Below are positions 32,391 through 39,598 of a stretch of 39,598 nucleotides of DNA, one piece after another. The notes beneath the pieces were generated by a model that ran no database searches, had not been told where the DNA came from, and saw only the letters and a list, made by a program, of their open reading frames with translations. Positions within the stretch are counted from its first letter, which is position 1. The number at the start of each line of letters is the position of its first letter. Origin of the DNA: an uncultured Alphaproteobacteria bacterium (GTDB taxonomy: Bacteria; Pseudomonadota; Alphaproteobacteria; CADEGL01); the NCBI GenBank assembly GCA_902826885.1, contig CADEGL010000003.1, positions 83,831 to 123,428 on the forward strand. The letters run 5' to 3'. The translations under genes and the position numbers were made by a program.

Positions 32391-33529
32391 GGGTTGCTCC
32401 TGAAGCGGGCGGGCGAAAAGGTGGCGGGTGTAACGTCGCGGGCGGAAAGAGATGTGGGCCATTCCGTGCCGAGGATGAGGCTGGCAGCGGCTTGCGACAA
32501 TCCGGCGGAGGTCTGGATGCCGGCCCCGCCTTGGCCGGCCAGCCAGAAGAAACCTTCGGCGCCGGGGTCGAAGCCGAACACGGGCGTGCGATCGGCGACG
32601 AAACTGCGCAGGCCCGCCCAGCTTCGCTCGATGCGCCGGACCTTGAATGTCATGGCTCGCTCCATCCGGTCGACCGCGATGGCGATATCCATCTCGTCGG
32701 GCTGGGCGTCTGTCGGGAGCGAAGGCGTCTCGTCGGACGGGGAAAGCAGGAACTTGCCTGCCTCGGGCTTCACATAGAATTCGCCGCCGACATCGTCGAT
32801 CTCGGGCCAGCGAGAGACATCCGCGCCATCCGGCGGAGCCACGATCATCGCCGTGCGCCGCTTGGGCACCAGGCCGACCGGCTGCACGCCGGCCAAGCGC
32901 GCCGTCTCGTCGGACCAGGCGCCGCCCGCGTTCACCAGAACGGGCGCCGCATACGTGCTGGATTTCGTCGCCGCGCGCCAAAGCGCGCCGTCGCGCGCGA
33001 TGCCGAGAACCTCGGCGTCGGCGGTCAGCGTGCCGCCCTGGGCGCGCAGGCCGCGCAGATAGCCTTGCAGGATCGCGTCCACGTCCAAGTCCGTGGCCTC
33101 GGCTTCGAGGAATGCCCGGTCGACATAGTCGCGGCGCAGCAGCGGGAACAGCTTCACCGCCGCGTCGGCGTCGAGCTCTGTGATGACGGGGCAAGTCTCG
33201 CGCGCCTCGGCCAGGTGGCTTTCGAACGCGTCGCGCTGGTCCGCGCGCGCGATGAAGAGCCAGGGCCGGGGCTTCATCAGCGGTGCATCGGCGAAGCCTT
33301 TCGGCGGTGCCGCGAGGAATGGGCGGGAAAGGGCGGTCAGCGCGCGGATCGGCCGTGTGCCGAGATTTTCCGACAGGCCGGCGGCGGAGCGGCCGGTCGA
33401 GTGATATCCGGGCGCCGCCTCGCGCTCCAGCAGGATCACCTTGCGATGGGGGGCCAAACGATAGGCGAGCGAGGCGCCGGCGATGCCGCCGCCCACGATC
33501 AGAACGTCGCACTGGATAGGTTGAGGCAA
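32387..33529 (-). CDS. FAD-dependent amino-acid/amine oxidase (DAO family)
   Basis: A 380-residue DAO-fold flavoprotein. The dinucleotide motif is DVLIVGGGIAGASLAYRL near the N-terminus; GYHSTGRSAAGLSENLG follows, and the C-terminal FAD segment is FFWLAGQGGAGIQTSAGL. Family members oxidise the C-N bond of D-amino acids, glycine, sarcosine and similar amines. The likely start is a TTG at 33529 preceded by GGGGGA; upstream in-frame sequence runs through the promoter region and lacks family likeness. First gene of the oxidase-RidA-epimerase operon. Confidence 0.88.
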   Translation of the reverse strand: MPQPIQCDVLIVGGGIAGASLAYRLAPHRKVILLEREAAPGYHSTGRSAAGLSENLGTRPIRALTALSRPFLAAPPKGFADAPLMKPRPWLFIARADQRDAFESHLAEARETCPVITELDADAAVKLFPLLRRDYVDRAFLEAEATDLDVDAILQGYLRGLRAQGGTLTADAEVLGIARDGALWRAATKSSTYAAPVLVNAGGAWSDETARLAGVQPVGLVPKRRTAMIVAPPDGADVSRWPEIDDVGGEFYVKPEAGKFLLSPSDETPSLPTDAQPDEMDIAIAVDRMERAMTFKVRRIERSWAGLRSFVADRTPVFGFDPGAEGFFWLAGQGGAGIQTSAGLSQAAASLILGTEWPTSLSARDVTPATFSPARFRSNP

Positions 33530-33542
33530 ACCGGTCCCCCGC

Positions 33543-33586
33543 TTGACTGCCCGAACCGCCGGATTTAATTTTAGGCCGTTCGGCCT
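33543..33586. promoter_or_regulatory. divergent promoter/operator region between the oxidase and aldolase operons
   Basis: On the plus strand TTGACT (33543-33548) and TTTAAT (33564-33569, 15-base spacer, 5/6 match) make a plausible promoter. Just after it is an inverted repeat AGGCCG-TT-CGGCCT (33573-33586), well placed for a repressor. On the minus strand the same AT-rich core offers TAAAAT as a -10 for the oxidase operon. The aldolase leader would be about 140 bases. No regulator gene is adjacent. Confidence 0.4.
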
Positions 33587-33716
33587 GGAATTTGGGTGGC
33601 GGTGTCCGTGGAAATGGTCGCGGGCGCCGGCCCCTCTGACAAGGGGTATTTCGGCCGGTTCGTTGCTAGGATACGGCCCTCGGCGCGGGGACGCGCGCGA
33701 AGGGAGGGAGGCGGTC

Positions 33717-34478
33717 ATGACGGGCAACGTGGTGCGGATCGACGAGAAGGCCGATCCGGTTTGGCGGGCGCGGGTCGACCTGGCGGCGGCGCATCGGCTG
33801 GCGCACCGTTTCGGCTTCGACGACGGGATCTGGAACCATTTCACGTTGGTGGTGCCGGGCACGACCGACCGCTTCTTCGTGAAGCCGCACGGCGTGCTGA
33901 TGTCGGAAGTCACCGCGTCCAACCTGATTGTCTCGGATTTCGACGGCAATATCGTGGAGGGGCGCGGCAAGATCGAGCGCTCGGCGCTCTGTATCCACGC
34001 CTCGTTCCACAAGCTCGGGCCGCATGCGGCGTGCGTGCTGCATTGTCATCCGGCTTATACGACGTGGCTGACCATGACCAAGCCGGGACGGCTGCTGATG
34101 GTCCACCAGGATGCGCTGCGCTTCCACGACCGCGTCGCCTACGACGACCATTTTGGTGGACTCGGCACGTCTTTCGAGGAAGGCGCGCGCATGGCCGCCG
34201 CGTTGGGCGACAAGCCGCTGCTGTTGTCGGCCAATCACGGCGTCACGGCCGTGGGCGCGAACGTCTCGCAGACTTGGTACGACCTCTATTACATGGAGCT
34301 GGCCTGCCAGCAGCTTCATCGGATCAAGGAATCGGGCGAAGAGCCGCGCGTGGTACCCCAGCAGATCGCACAGTTCACGCGCAGCCAGCTCGACGACGAA
34401 TGGGAAGAGAGCGCGGCCTTGAGCTATGAGGCGCTGAAGCGTGATCTCGACCGCGAAGAACCCGACTACAAGAGCTGA
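33717..34478 (+). CDS. class II aldolase/adducin-family protein
   Basis: A 253-residue zinc aldolase-like protein. The zinc site HCHPAY is visible, with further His residues in LLSANHGVTAVG and an upstream HASFH segment. The ATG at 33717 is set by an AGGGAGGGAGG run; the open frame upstream is noncoding leader. Family members cleave sugar phosphates (fuculose-, ribulose-phosphate) or act as dehydratases and decarboxylases on related compounds. It heads a run with two PhyH dioxygenases eight bases downstream, so it may cleave a hydroxylated product. Confidence 0.88.
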   Translation: MTGNVVRIDEKADPVWRARVDLAAAHRLAHRFGFDDGIWNHFTLVVPGTTDRFFVKPHGVLMSEVTASNLIVSDFDGNIVEGRGKIERSALCIHASFHKLGPHAACVLHCHPAYTTWLTMTKPGRLLMVHQDALRFHDRVAYDDHFGGLGTSFEEGARMAAALGDKPLLLSANHGVTAVGANVSQTWYDLYYMELACQQLHRIKESGEEPRVVPQQIAQFTRSQLDDEWEESAALSYEALKRDLDREEPDYKS

Positions 34479-34486
34479 GGCGCGCG

Positions 34487-35323
34487 ATGGGCAAGGCACT
34501 GACGGACAAAGAGATCGCGGCCTATCGCGCGAACGGTTTCCACGCGCCCTTGCGGGTGATGTCCGAGGAGGACGCGTTGGAATACCGCCGCCACCTCGAG
34601 CGCATCGAGGCGGAACGGCCGGAAAGCCTCAACAAGCTCGACCTCAAGGGCAACTTGCTGCTGCCGTGGATGGATCGGATCACCCGCACGCCGCGCATGC
34701 TGGACGCGCTGGAGGACATCATGGGCCCCAATCTCCTGTGCTGGAACGCGAGTGTTCGGAACAAGAAGGCGAAAAGCCCGACCTATGCCGGCTGGCACCA
34801 GGACACGCGCTACATCACGATCCGCCCGACCGGCACGATCGCGTTCCTGGCTCTGTCGCCCACCAACACCGACAGCGGCACGGTCAGCGTCGTTCCCGGC
34901 TCGCACAAGTGGGACGTGCTGCCCCACGAAGACACCCACGACAAGGACAGCATCTTGACGCGCGGCCAGTACATCACCGCCGAATTCGATAAATCGAGCA
35001 TCGCGCCCTTGCAGTTGCGCCCGGGCGAATGCGGCTTCTTCGACCACAACATCGTCCACAGCTCCGGTCCCAATCACACGAACGACCGGCGGTTGGTCAT
35101 GCTGATGGGGTATTTCGCGACCAAGTCGAAGCCCATGGACGATCGCCGCGTCTCGGCCTTCGTCGTGCGCGGCACCGACGAATATCGCTATTTCGACGCC
35201 GACCGCGCGCCGGTGGAGGAGTTCGGCCCGGCCGAGCTGGCCGCCCACCGCGAGGCCGTGGAAGTACAGGCCAAGAAGATTCTCTACAAGGACAGTGACC
35301 GCCAGGCGATCGCGTTGAGCTGA
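34487..35323 (+). CDS. phytanoyl-CoA dioxygenase (PhyH)-family Fe(II)/2-oxoglutarate oxygenase, copy 1
   Basis: A 278-residue non-heme iron oxygenase with the facial triad intact: HxD in AGWHQDTRYI, and the distal His in FDHNIVHSSGPNHTNDRR, which also bears the 2-oxoglutarate-binding arginine. The middle has VSVVPGSHKWDVLPHEDTHDK. Members hydroxylate small acids, amines or phosphonates. It lacks the sequence signature of ectoine hydroxylase EctD, so it is not called that. The next gene is a same-length paralogue eleven bases on. The ATG is eight bases past the aldolase stop. Confidence 0.9.
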   Translation: MGKALTDKEIAAYRANGFHAPLRVMSEEDALEYRRHLERIEAERPESLNKLDLKGNLLLPWMDRITRTPRMLDALEDIMGPNLLCWNASVRNKKAKSPTYAGWHQDTRYITIRPTGTIAFLALSPTNTDSGTVSVVPGSHKWDVLPHEDTHDKDSILTRGQYITAEFDKSSIAPLQLRPGECGFFDHNIVHSSGPNHTNDRRLVMLMGYFATKSKPMDDRRVSAFVVRGTDEYRYFDADRAPVEEFGPAELAAHREAVEVQAKKILYKDSDRQAIALS

Positions 35324-35333
35324 GGGAAACACA

Positions 35334-36170
35334 ATGGCGCCCAAATACGGACTGACCAAGGAACAGCTTGCCGCTTACGACCGAGACGGCTACCTCGCGC
35401 CCATCCCGGTTTACACCGAGGCCGAGATGGCCGAGATCCGCGGCAAGCTGGAGGAACTCCAGGCGCGCTATCCCGAAGCCACCAAGAAGATCGATCTGAA
35501 GGCGCACCTGGTTTGTCCGTGGCTCGACGAGATGATCCGCCATCCGCGCTTCCTCGACGTGGTGGAAAGCGTCTTCGGCACACCGGACATCCTGTGCTGG
35601 ACCAGCTCGTTCCGCTTCAAGAAGCCGAACAGCCCGACCTACGCGGGTTGGCACCAGGACACGATGTACATCAAGATCGAGCCCGCCGTGACGTTCTGGC
35701 TGGCTTTTACGCCCTCCAGCGAGGCCAACGGCGGCATGAAAGTCATTCCTGGTTCGCACAAGGGGCCGCTCCTGCCGCACGCGGACACGCAAGACAAAGA
35801 CAGTATCCTCACGCGCGGCCAGTACATCACCTCCAAGGTCGACGACTCGAAGGCCATCTCGGTCGACCTCAAGGCCGGCGAGGCCGCCATATTTCACCAC
35901 AACCTGATCCACGGGTCGGGGCCGAACTTCGTGGACCGTTGGCGCATCCTGTTCCTGCCGAGCTACATGCCGACCTCGGCGGTGAACAAGGGTCCGCGCG
36001 ACTGCGCGGCCGTCGTGCGCGGCAAGGACATCCACCATAATTTCGACCCCGAGCCGCCGTGCCATGGCGAGATGACGCCCGAGGCCATCGAGGCGCATCG
36101 CGTGGCCGTCGAGTACAGCGCGGCCACCATGTACAAGGACGCCCAGCACAAGCCGGTCGCCCTGTCCTAA
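35334..36170 (+). CDS. PhyH-family Fe(II)/2-oxoglutarate oxygenase, copy 2
   Basis: Also 278 residues and clearly a tandem duplicate of the preceding gene: AGWHQDTMYIKI, KDSILTRGQYITSK and FHHNLIHGSGPNFVDRWR align without gaps. Iron and 2-oxoglutarate ligands are kept, so both copies should be active. The residue after the HxD motif and the segment before the distal His differ, suggesting different substrates or successive steps on one molecule, or a heterodimer. The ATG has GAGGGAAA upstream. Confidence 0.9.
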   Translation: MAPKYGLTKEQLAAYDRDGYLAPIPVYTEAEMAEIRGKLEELQARYPEATKKIDLKAHLVCPWLDEMIRHPRFLDVVESVFGTPDILCWTSSFRFKKPNSPTYAGWHQDTMYIKIEPAVTFWLAFTPSSEANGGMKVIPGSHKGPLLPHADTQDKDSILTRGQYITSKVDDSKAISVDLKAGEAAIFHHNLIHGSGPNFVDRWRILFLPSYMPTSAVNKGPRDCAAVVRGKDIHHNFDPEPPCHGEMTPEAIEAHRVAVEYSAATMYKDAQHKPVALS

Positions 36171-36219
36171 ACCGGATACCGTCGCTTCCCATGTGGCGCA
36201 TGGTTATGCTGCGCGCCGC

Positions 36220-37077
36220 ATGGATGCCGTCTCCGGCTTGAGTCCCGAGGAGCGTTTGCGCCGCCTGCCGATCTGGTCGGCCGCGCCCACGGTCACGCGC
36301 CTGGCGGTCGGCCGCACCAACATCAACTACAGCGTCGCGGCGGGCGGACAGCGTTTCTTCGCGCGAGTCGCGGCCGATCTGCCGCATCACGGCATCGTGC
36401 GCGGCCGCGAGGCGCTGTGCGCATCGCTGGCCGCCGACCTCGGCGTGGCGCCGCCGGTCGTCCATGCCCACGATGGCGTGCTGGTGCAACGCTTCATGGA
36501 CGGCGAGACGTTGCGGCAGGGTGACACGCTTTCGTCCGCGCGCCTGGACCGCATCGTGGACGTTCTGCGCCGTATCCATGAAGGCCGTTTGCCCGCGGAT
36601 ACGCCCGACGCCAATCCCGCCGCCTGGTCGCGCGCGTATCTGGCGCGTTTGAAGCCGGGCGTGTTGCCGTCCGCCGCCCGCGCCCGCATCGAAGCCATCC
36701 TGGACGCATCGCCCAAAGGCGCGCTGCAGGGGCTCATCCACACCGACCTGATCCCCGAGAACTTCATCGACGATGGCCACCGCATGTGGCTGATCGATTG
36801 GGAGTATGCGGGCCTGGGCGATCCCGCGACCGACTTGGCCAATCTGGGGATGAATTTCGCCCTCGACGAGGCGGTTCTTGCGCGCGCGGTCGAACGTCAC
36901 GGCGGCGTGGACCGCGCCACGGTCGATGGGCTCAAGGACGCGGTTGTTGTGCGCGAAGCGCTCTGGTGCCTGATCCAAATTCAGGCCGAAGGCATTCGCG
37001 GCGATCTGGCCGATTACACGCGCCTGTGCCTCGGCCGGCTCGGCATCGATGCCGCCGGTATCCGGGGGATCGGCTAA
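36220..37077 (+). CDS. APH/choline-kinase-like phosphotransferase
   Basis: A 285-residue kinase of the aminoglycoside-phosphotransferase superfamily. The catalytic loop is LIHTDLIPENFID (HxDxxxxN), the metal-binding motif is WLIDWEYAGLGDP, typical of choline and ethanolamine kinases (LicA-like), and RTNINYSV is the glycine-poor nucleotide loop. It may phosphorylate a small amine alcohol. The ATG at 36220 is chosen; a GTG at 36193 would add nine residues. Its stop shares a base with the next ATG (TAATG), so it is coupled to the GlpA-like flavoprotein. Confidence 0.85.
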   Translation: MDAVSGLSPEERLRRLPIWSAAPTVTRLAVGRTNINYSVAAGGQRFFARVAADLPHHGIVRGREALCASLAADLGVAPPVVHAHDGVLVQRFMDGETLRQGDTLSSARLDRIVDVLRRIHEGRLPADTPDANPAAWSRAYLARLKPGVLPSAARARIEAILDASPKGALQGLIHTDLIPENFIDDGHRMWLIDWEYAGLGDPATDLANLGMNFALDEAVLARAVERHGGVDRATVDGLKDAVVVREALWCLIQIQAEGIRGDLADYTRLCLGRLGIDAAGIRGIG

Positions 37078-38450
37078 TGGCGGATTACGATGTCGCCATC
37101 ATCGGCGCGGGTGTGGTCGGCTGCGCGGTCGCGCGCGAATTCTCGCGCTATCATCTGCGCGCCATCTTGCTCGAAGCCAACAGCGATCTGTGCGACGAGG
37201 CCAGCAAGGGCAACACGGCCACCCTCGCCACGGGCAATGACACGCCGGCCGGCTCGCTGGAGCGCCAGCTGGTCGTGCGCGGCCATCAGCGTTACTTGGC
37301 TGAAGCCCCGTCGCTCGGCCTGCCCATCCGCCTGGTCGGTGCGATGACGGTCGCCTTCGACGAGGCCGAGGCACGGGTGGTGAGCGAGGAAGTGCGCGCC
37401 TCGCGCGCCGAAGGCTTTTCTTCGGTCGAGCTTCTGGGCGCCGACGGTATCTATGCGCGCGTGCCGCATCTGGCGCCGGGCGCCGTGGCCGCGGCTTGGG
37501 CGCCGGAGGAAGGCATTATCGACGGCTTCTCCACGGCTTATGCCTATGCGCTGGACGCGGTGGTGAACGGCGTGGACTACAGGGATTCATCGCCCGTCAC
37601 GGCTGCCGCGCGCCGCGATGGCGTTTGGTCGTTGACGACGCCGGGCGAAGAGGTGCGCGCGCGGCTCGTCATCAACTGCGCGGGTCTCCGCGCGGATCAT
37701 GTCGAGGCCTTGGCCGGCTACCGCGACCTGACGGTCAAGCCGCGGCGCGGCCAGTACATCGTCTACGACAAGCGCGCGCGGCGTCTGGTCGATGTCATCC
37801 TCCGCCCCGCGCCCACGCCGACCACGCGCGGCGTCTATATCGCGCCGTCCATTTTCGGGAACGTGCTGCTGGGTCCGACGGCGGAGGAGGTGCCCGATCC
37901 CGACGACCGGCGCGTGACGCCGGAGGGAATCGCGCAGTTGACGGCCGCCGCGCGGCGTATGTTGCCTGGCTTGCTCGATGAGCCGGTCGCCGCCATGTAC
38001 GCGGGCATGCGGCCGGCCACGGAGAGGCCCGAGTACCGCATCATCCCGCGCTTCGCCGACGGTTGGCTCACCTGTGCGGGCATCCGCTCGACCGGCCTTT
38101 CGGGCGCGCTCGGCATCGCTGAATACGTCGCGGGGGCCGTCGTGCCGGACATCGTGAAGGCGGCGCGTAAGCAGACGATCAAGCCCGCGCGCGTGCCGAG
38201 CCTGGCCGATCCGAACGTCGCGCGTCCTTGGACCGATGCCGCGCGCGTTGCCGCCGATCCGTCCTATGGCGAGATGGTCTGCCATTGCGAGCGGGTCAGC
38301 GTGGGTGAAATCCGCGACGCGCTGTCCGGCCCCATCCCCGCGCATTCCCTCAAGGCGTTGAAGCGCCGCACGCGCGTAATGATGGGGCGCTGCCAGGGCT
38401 TCTTCTGCGGCGCGCGGGTCGAGAGCATGCTGCGGACGGGGAAGCCGTGA
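37077..38450 (+). CDS. GlpA-like FAD oxidoreductase with C-terminal BFD [2Fe-2S] domain
   Basis: A 457-residue protein: DAO-type FAD domain (residues 1-370) opening with DVAIIGAGVVGCAVAREFSRY, then a bacterioferritin-associated-ferredoxin (BFD) domain with CHC in MVCHCERVSVGEI and CxxxxC in MMGRCQGFFCGAR. This is the architecture of anaerobic glycerol-3-phosphate dehydrogenase GlpA and of related two- or three-part dehydrogenases. With a choline-kinase-like gene before it, a phosphorylated polyol or amine alcohol is a possible substrate. The stop overlaps the next flavoprotein (GTGA), as expected for a complex partner. Confidence 0.9.
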   Translation: MADYDVAIIGAGVVGCAVAREFSRYHLRAILLEANSDLCDEASKGNTATLATGNDTPAGSLERQLVVRGHQRYLAEAPSLGLPIRLVGAMTVAFDEAEARVVSEEVRASRAEGFSSVELLGADGIYARVPHLAPGAVAAAWAPEEGIIDGFSTAYAYALDAVVNGVDYRDSSPVTAAARRDGVWSLTTPGEEVRARLVINCAGLRADHVEALAGYRDLTVKPRRGQYIVYDKRARRLVDVILRPAPTPTTRGVYIAPSIFGNVLLGPTAEEVPDPDDRRVTPEGIAQLTAAARRMLPGLLDEPVAAMYAGMRPATERPEYRIIPRFADGWLTCAGIRSTGLSGALGIAEYVAGAVVPDIVKAARKQTIKPARVPSLADPNVARPWTDAARVAADPSYGEMVCHCERVSVGEIRDALSGPIPAHSLKALKRRTRVMMGRCQGFFCGARVESMLRTGKP

Positions 38451-39598
38451 ATCCCACGGTTGCCATCGTGGGGGCGGGTCCCGCCGGACTCGCAGCCGCC
38501 GCGGCGCTCACCGCGCGCGGCGTGCGCGATATCGCCGTCTTCGACCGCGACGATACGGTCGGCGGCCTGCCGCGCTATTGCGGCCATCTGGGTTTCGGCT
38601 GGGAGTATTCGCACCGGCTGGAGAAAGGCTCTTCCTTCATCCGCCGGCTGATCGGCGAGACGGACCTGTCCCGCGCGACGCTCCATCCGCGCACGACGGT
38701 ATTGGAGATGGCGCCGGGCCCCGTGCTGCGCGTGGTGGGGCCCGAGACAGGCTTGCGCGAAATCCGGCCCAAGGCCGTGCTGGTCGCGACCGGTGTGCGC
38801 GAACGCCCGCGCGCGGCGCGGCTCGTGCCCGGCGCGCGGCCCGAACGCGGCGTCCTCACCACCGGCGCGTTGCAGCAGATGGAGACGCGCGGCATTCCCG
38901 TGCCCGGCCCGCGCGCGGTCGTGATCGGTTCGGAGCATGTGGCGTTCTCTGTTTTGCTGACCGCTCGCCATTGCGGGCTGAAAGTCGTGGCCATGGCCGA
39001 GCCCGGTCCGCGCGTATTGTCGCTGCCGATCGCGCGACCGGTTGCCCGCGCCGTGTTCGGCGTGCCCGTGCTGCTCAACGCCGAGGTCGAGGCGATCGAA
39101 GGCCGCGCCACGGTCGAAGCCGTGATCTTGCGCACGCCAGAAGGCACGCGCCGCATTCCCTGCGATTGCGTGATCTTCTCCGGCAGCTTCGTGCCCGATG
39201 CGCCTTTGTCGGAGGAGGCCGGCCTGATCATCGACCCGCGCACCGGCGGTCCCGCGATCGACCAGTTCATGCGGACCAGCCATCCGGGCGTGTTCGCCGC
39301 CGGCAATCTGCTGCGTCCGGTGGAATCGAGCGGCGTCGCGGCCCTTGAGGGTGCGAGGGCCGGCGCCTGCATCGCCGCCTTCCTGGCCGGGCGCCTGGAC
39401 GGCGCCCAGGCCGAAGCCGGGTTCCGGTTGGGCGAGGGCGTGCGCTATCTGGTGCCGCAGCGCTGGGCCGCCGAGACGGCCGATCTGCGCGATGCGCGTC
39501 CCTTGCGCCCATCCTTGCGCGTTTTGGCCGACATCACTGGGCGTGTCGCGCTCTCGGCGGATGGCGCTCCGGTCTGGCGGGGTTCGCGGCGGCCGCTG
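38447..39598 (+). CDS. FAD/NAD-binding oxidoreductase, partner of the GlpA-like protein (3' end outside window)
   Basis: 384 codons are open from the GTG at 38447 to the window edge with no stop, so the gene is truncated here. The N-terminal FAD motif is VAIVGAGPAGLAAAAALTARG, the second nucleotide motif is VVIGSEHVAFSVLLTA, and the C-terminal FAD part is HPGVFAAGNLLRPVESSGVAA. It belongs to the Pyr_redox type found beside GlpA-like and HcnC/HcnB-like proteins. The last 50 visible residues (EGVRYLVPQRW onward) are a C-terminal extension. A small CxxC (DUF1667-type) or ferredoxin subunit may follow outside the window. Confidence 0.88.
   Translation, partial: MNPTVAIVGAGPAGLAAAAALTARGVRDIAVFDRDDTVGGLPRYCGHLGFGWEYSHRLEKGSSFIRRLIGETDLSRATLHPRTTVLEMAPGPVLRVVGPETGLREIRPKAVLVATGVRERPRAARLVPGARPERGVLTTGALQQMETRGIPVPGPRAVVIGSEHVAFSVLLTARHCGLKVVAMAEPGPRVLSLPIARPVARAVFGVPVLLNAEVEAIEGRATVEAVILRTPEGTRRIPCDCVIFSGSFVPDAPLSEEAGLIIDPRTGGPAIDQFMRTSHPGVFAAGNLLRPVESSGVAALEGARAGACIAAFLAGRLDGAQAEAGFRLGEGVRYLVPQRWAAETADLRDARPLRPSLRVLADITGRVALSADGAPVWRGSRRPL

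Noticed and set aside
34487-36170. Ectoine hydroxylase (EctD) as the identity of the PhyH genes, which would have confirmed an ectoine locus
   Set aside because: The EctD-specific motif around the HxD site is absent; only the general PhyH iron site matches. Neither gene is near ectABC.
34487-36170. Phosphonate oxygenase PhnY/TmpA identity for the PhyH genes
   Set aside because: No HD-domain PhnZ/TmpB partner or phosphonate transporter is present in the window.
1-39598. tRNA/rRNA genes, CRISPR arrays, insertion sequences, attachment sites
   Set aside because: I looked for cloverleaf ends, regularly spaced repeats and transposase motifs and found none that I could support.

Overview
The window is GC-rich and densely coding. 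It carries a bacterial hopanoid gene set, a queuosine block and many amino-acid/acid catabolism genes, and it uses GTG and TTG starts with 4-base ATGA/GTGA gene overlaps. Together these point to an alphaproteobacterium, probably Rhodospirillales-like or a related soil/aquatic lineage. That placement is an inference from gene content; no rRNA or tRNA gene is visible. I saw no insertion sequence, prophage or CRISPR array.

Layout. (1) 1-3.3 kb: the N-terminus of a small peptide gene cut by the window edge (minus strand, resembling a leader peptide), a thiamine-diphosphate enzyme behind a good sigma70-type promoter, and a convergent cytochrome P450. (2) 3.3-15.2 kb: the hopanoid locus. hpnM (minus) is divergent from hpnA-ispH-hpnH (plus). 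These converge at a strong hairpin terminator with a minus-strand operon read as yhhQ-hpnC-hpnB-hpnD-hpnE-(SIMPL protein)-shc-hpnG. HpnD, HpnC and HpnE make squalene from farnesyl diphosphate, Shc cyclises it, HpnH adds adenosyl, HpnG removes adenine, and HpnA, HpnB and HpnM belong to side-chain decoration or lipid handling. IspH supplies isoprenoid precursor. (3) 15.2-19.8 kb: queuosine. A 7-deazaguanine transporter (yhhQ) is divergent from queA-tgt-queF-queG. No preQ0 synthesis genes (queC/D/E) are in the window, so these genes would suit salvage. (4) 19.8-31.1 kb: a plus-strand run with a secreted methyltransferase, an alpha-methylacyl-CoA racemase, a creatinase/ectoine-hydrolase-like pseudo-M24 protein with a histone-H1-like tail, an Lrp/AsnC regulator, alanine dehydrogenase, a semialdehyde dehydrogenase, an aberrant Ldh_2 oxidoreductase, a second pseudo-M24 protein, an M20 carbamoylase/amidase and a YoaK membrane protein. 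(5) 31.1-39.6 kb: a minus-strand amine/amino-acid oxidase-RidA-epimerase operon, divergent from a plus-strand run of class II aldolase, two tandem PhyH dioxygenases, an APH/choline-kinase-like kinase, a GlpA-like FAD protein with a BFD iron-sulfur domain, and a second FAD/NAD protein cut by the window end.

The hopanoid and queuosine genes are standard families and are called with confidence. The least explained part is 20.7-30.5 kb. It resembles ectoine/creatine-type catabolism: ring or amidine opening by a metal-free M24 fold, deacylation by M20, then amino-group and semialdehyde oxidation under an Lrp regulator. It lacks the usual accompanying genes, and several enzymes have altered active sites. 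The second open question is the substrate of the PhyH-aldolase-kinase-flavoprotein run. I regard both as candidate undescribed catabolic pathways, not proven systems.
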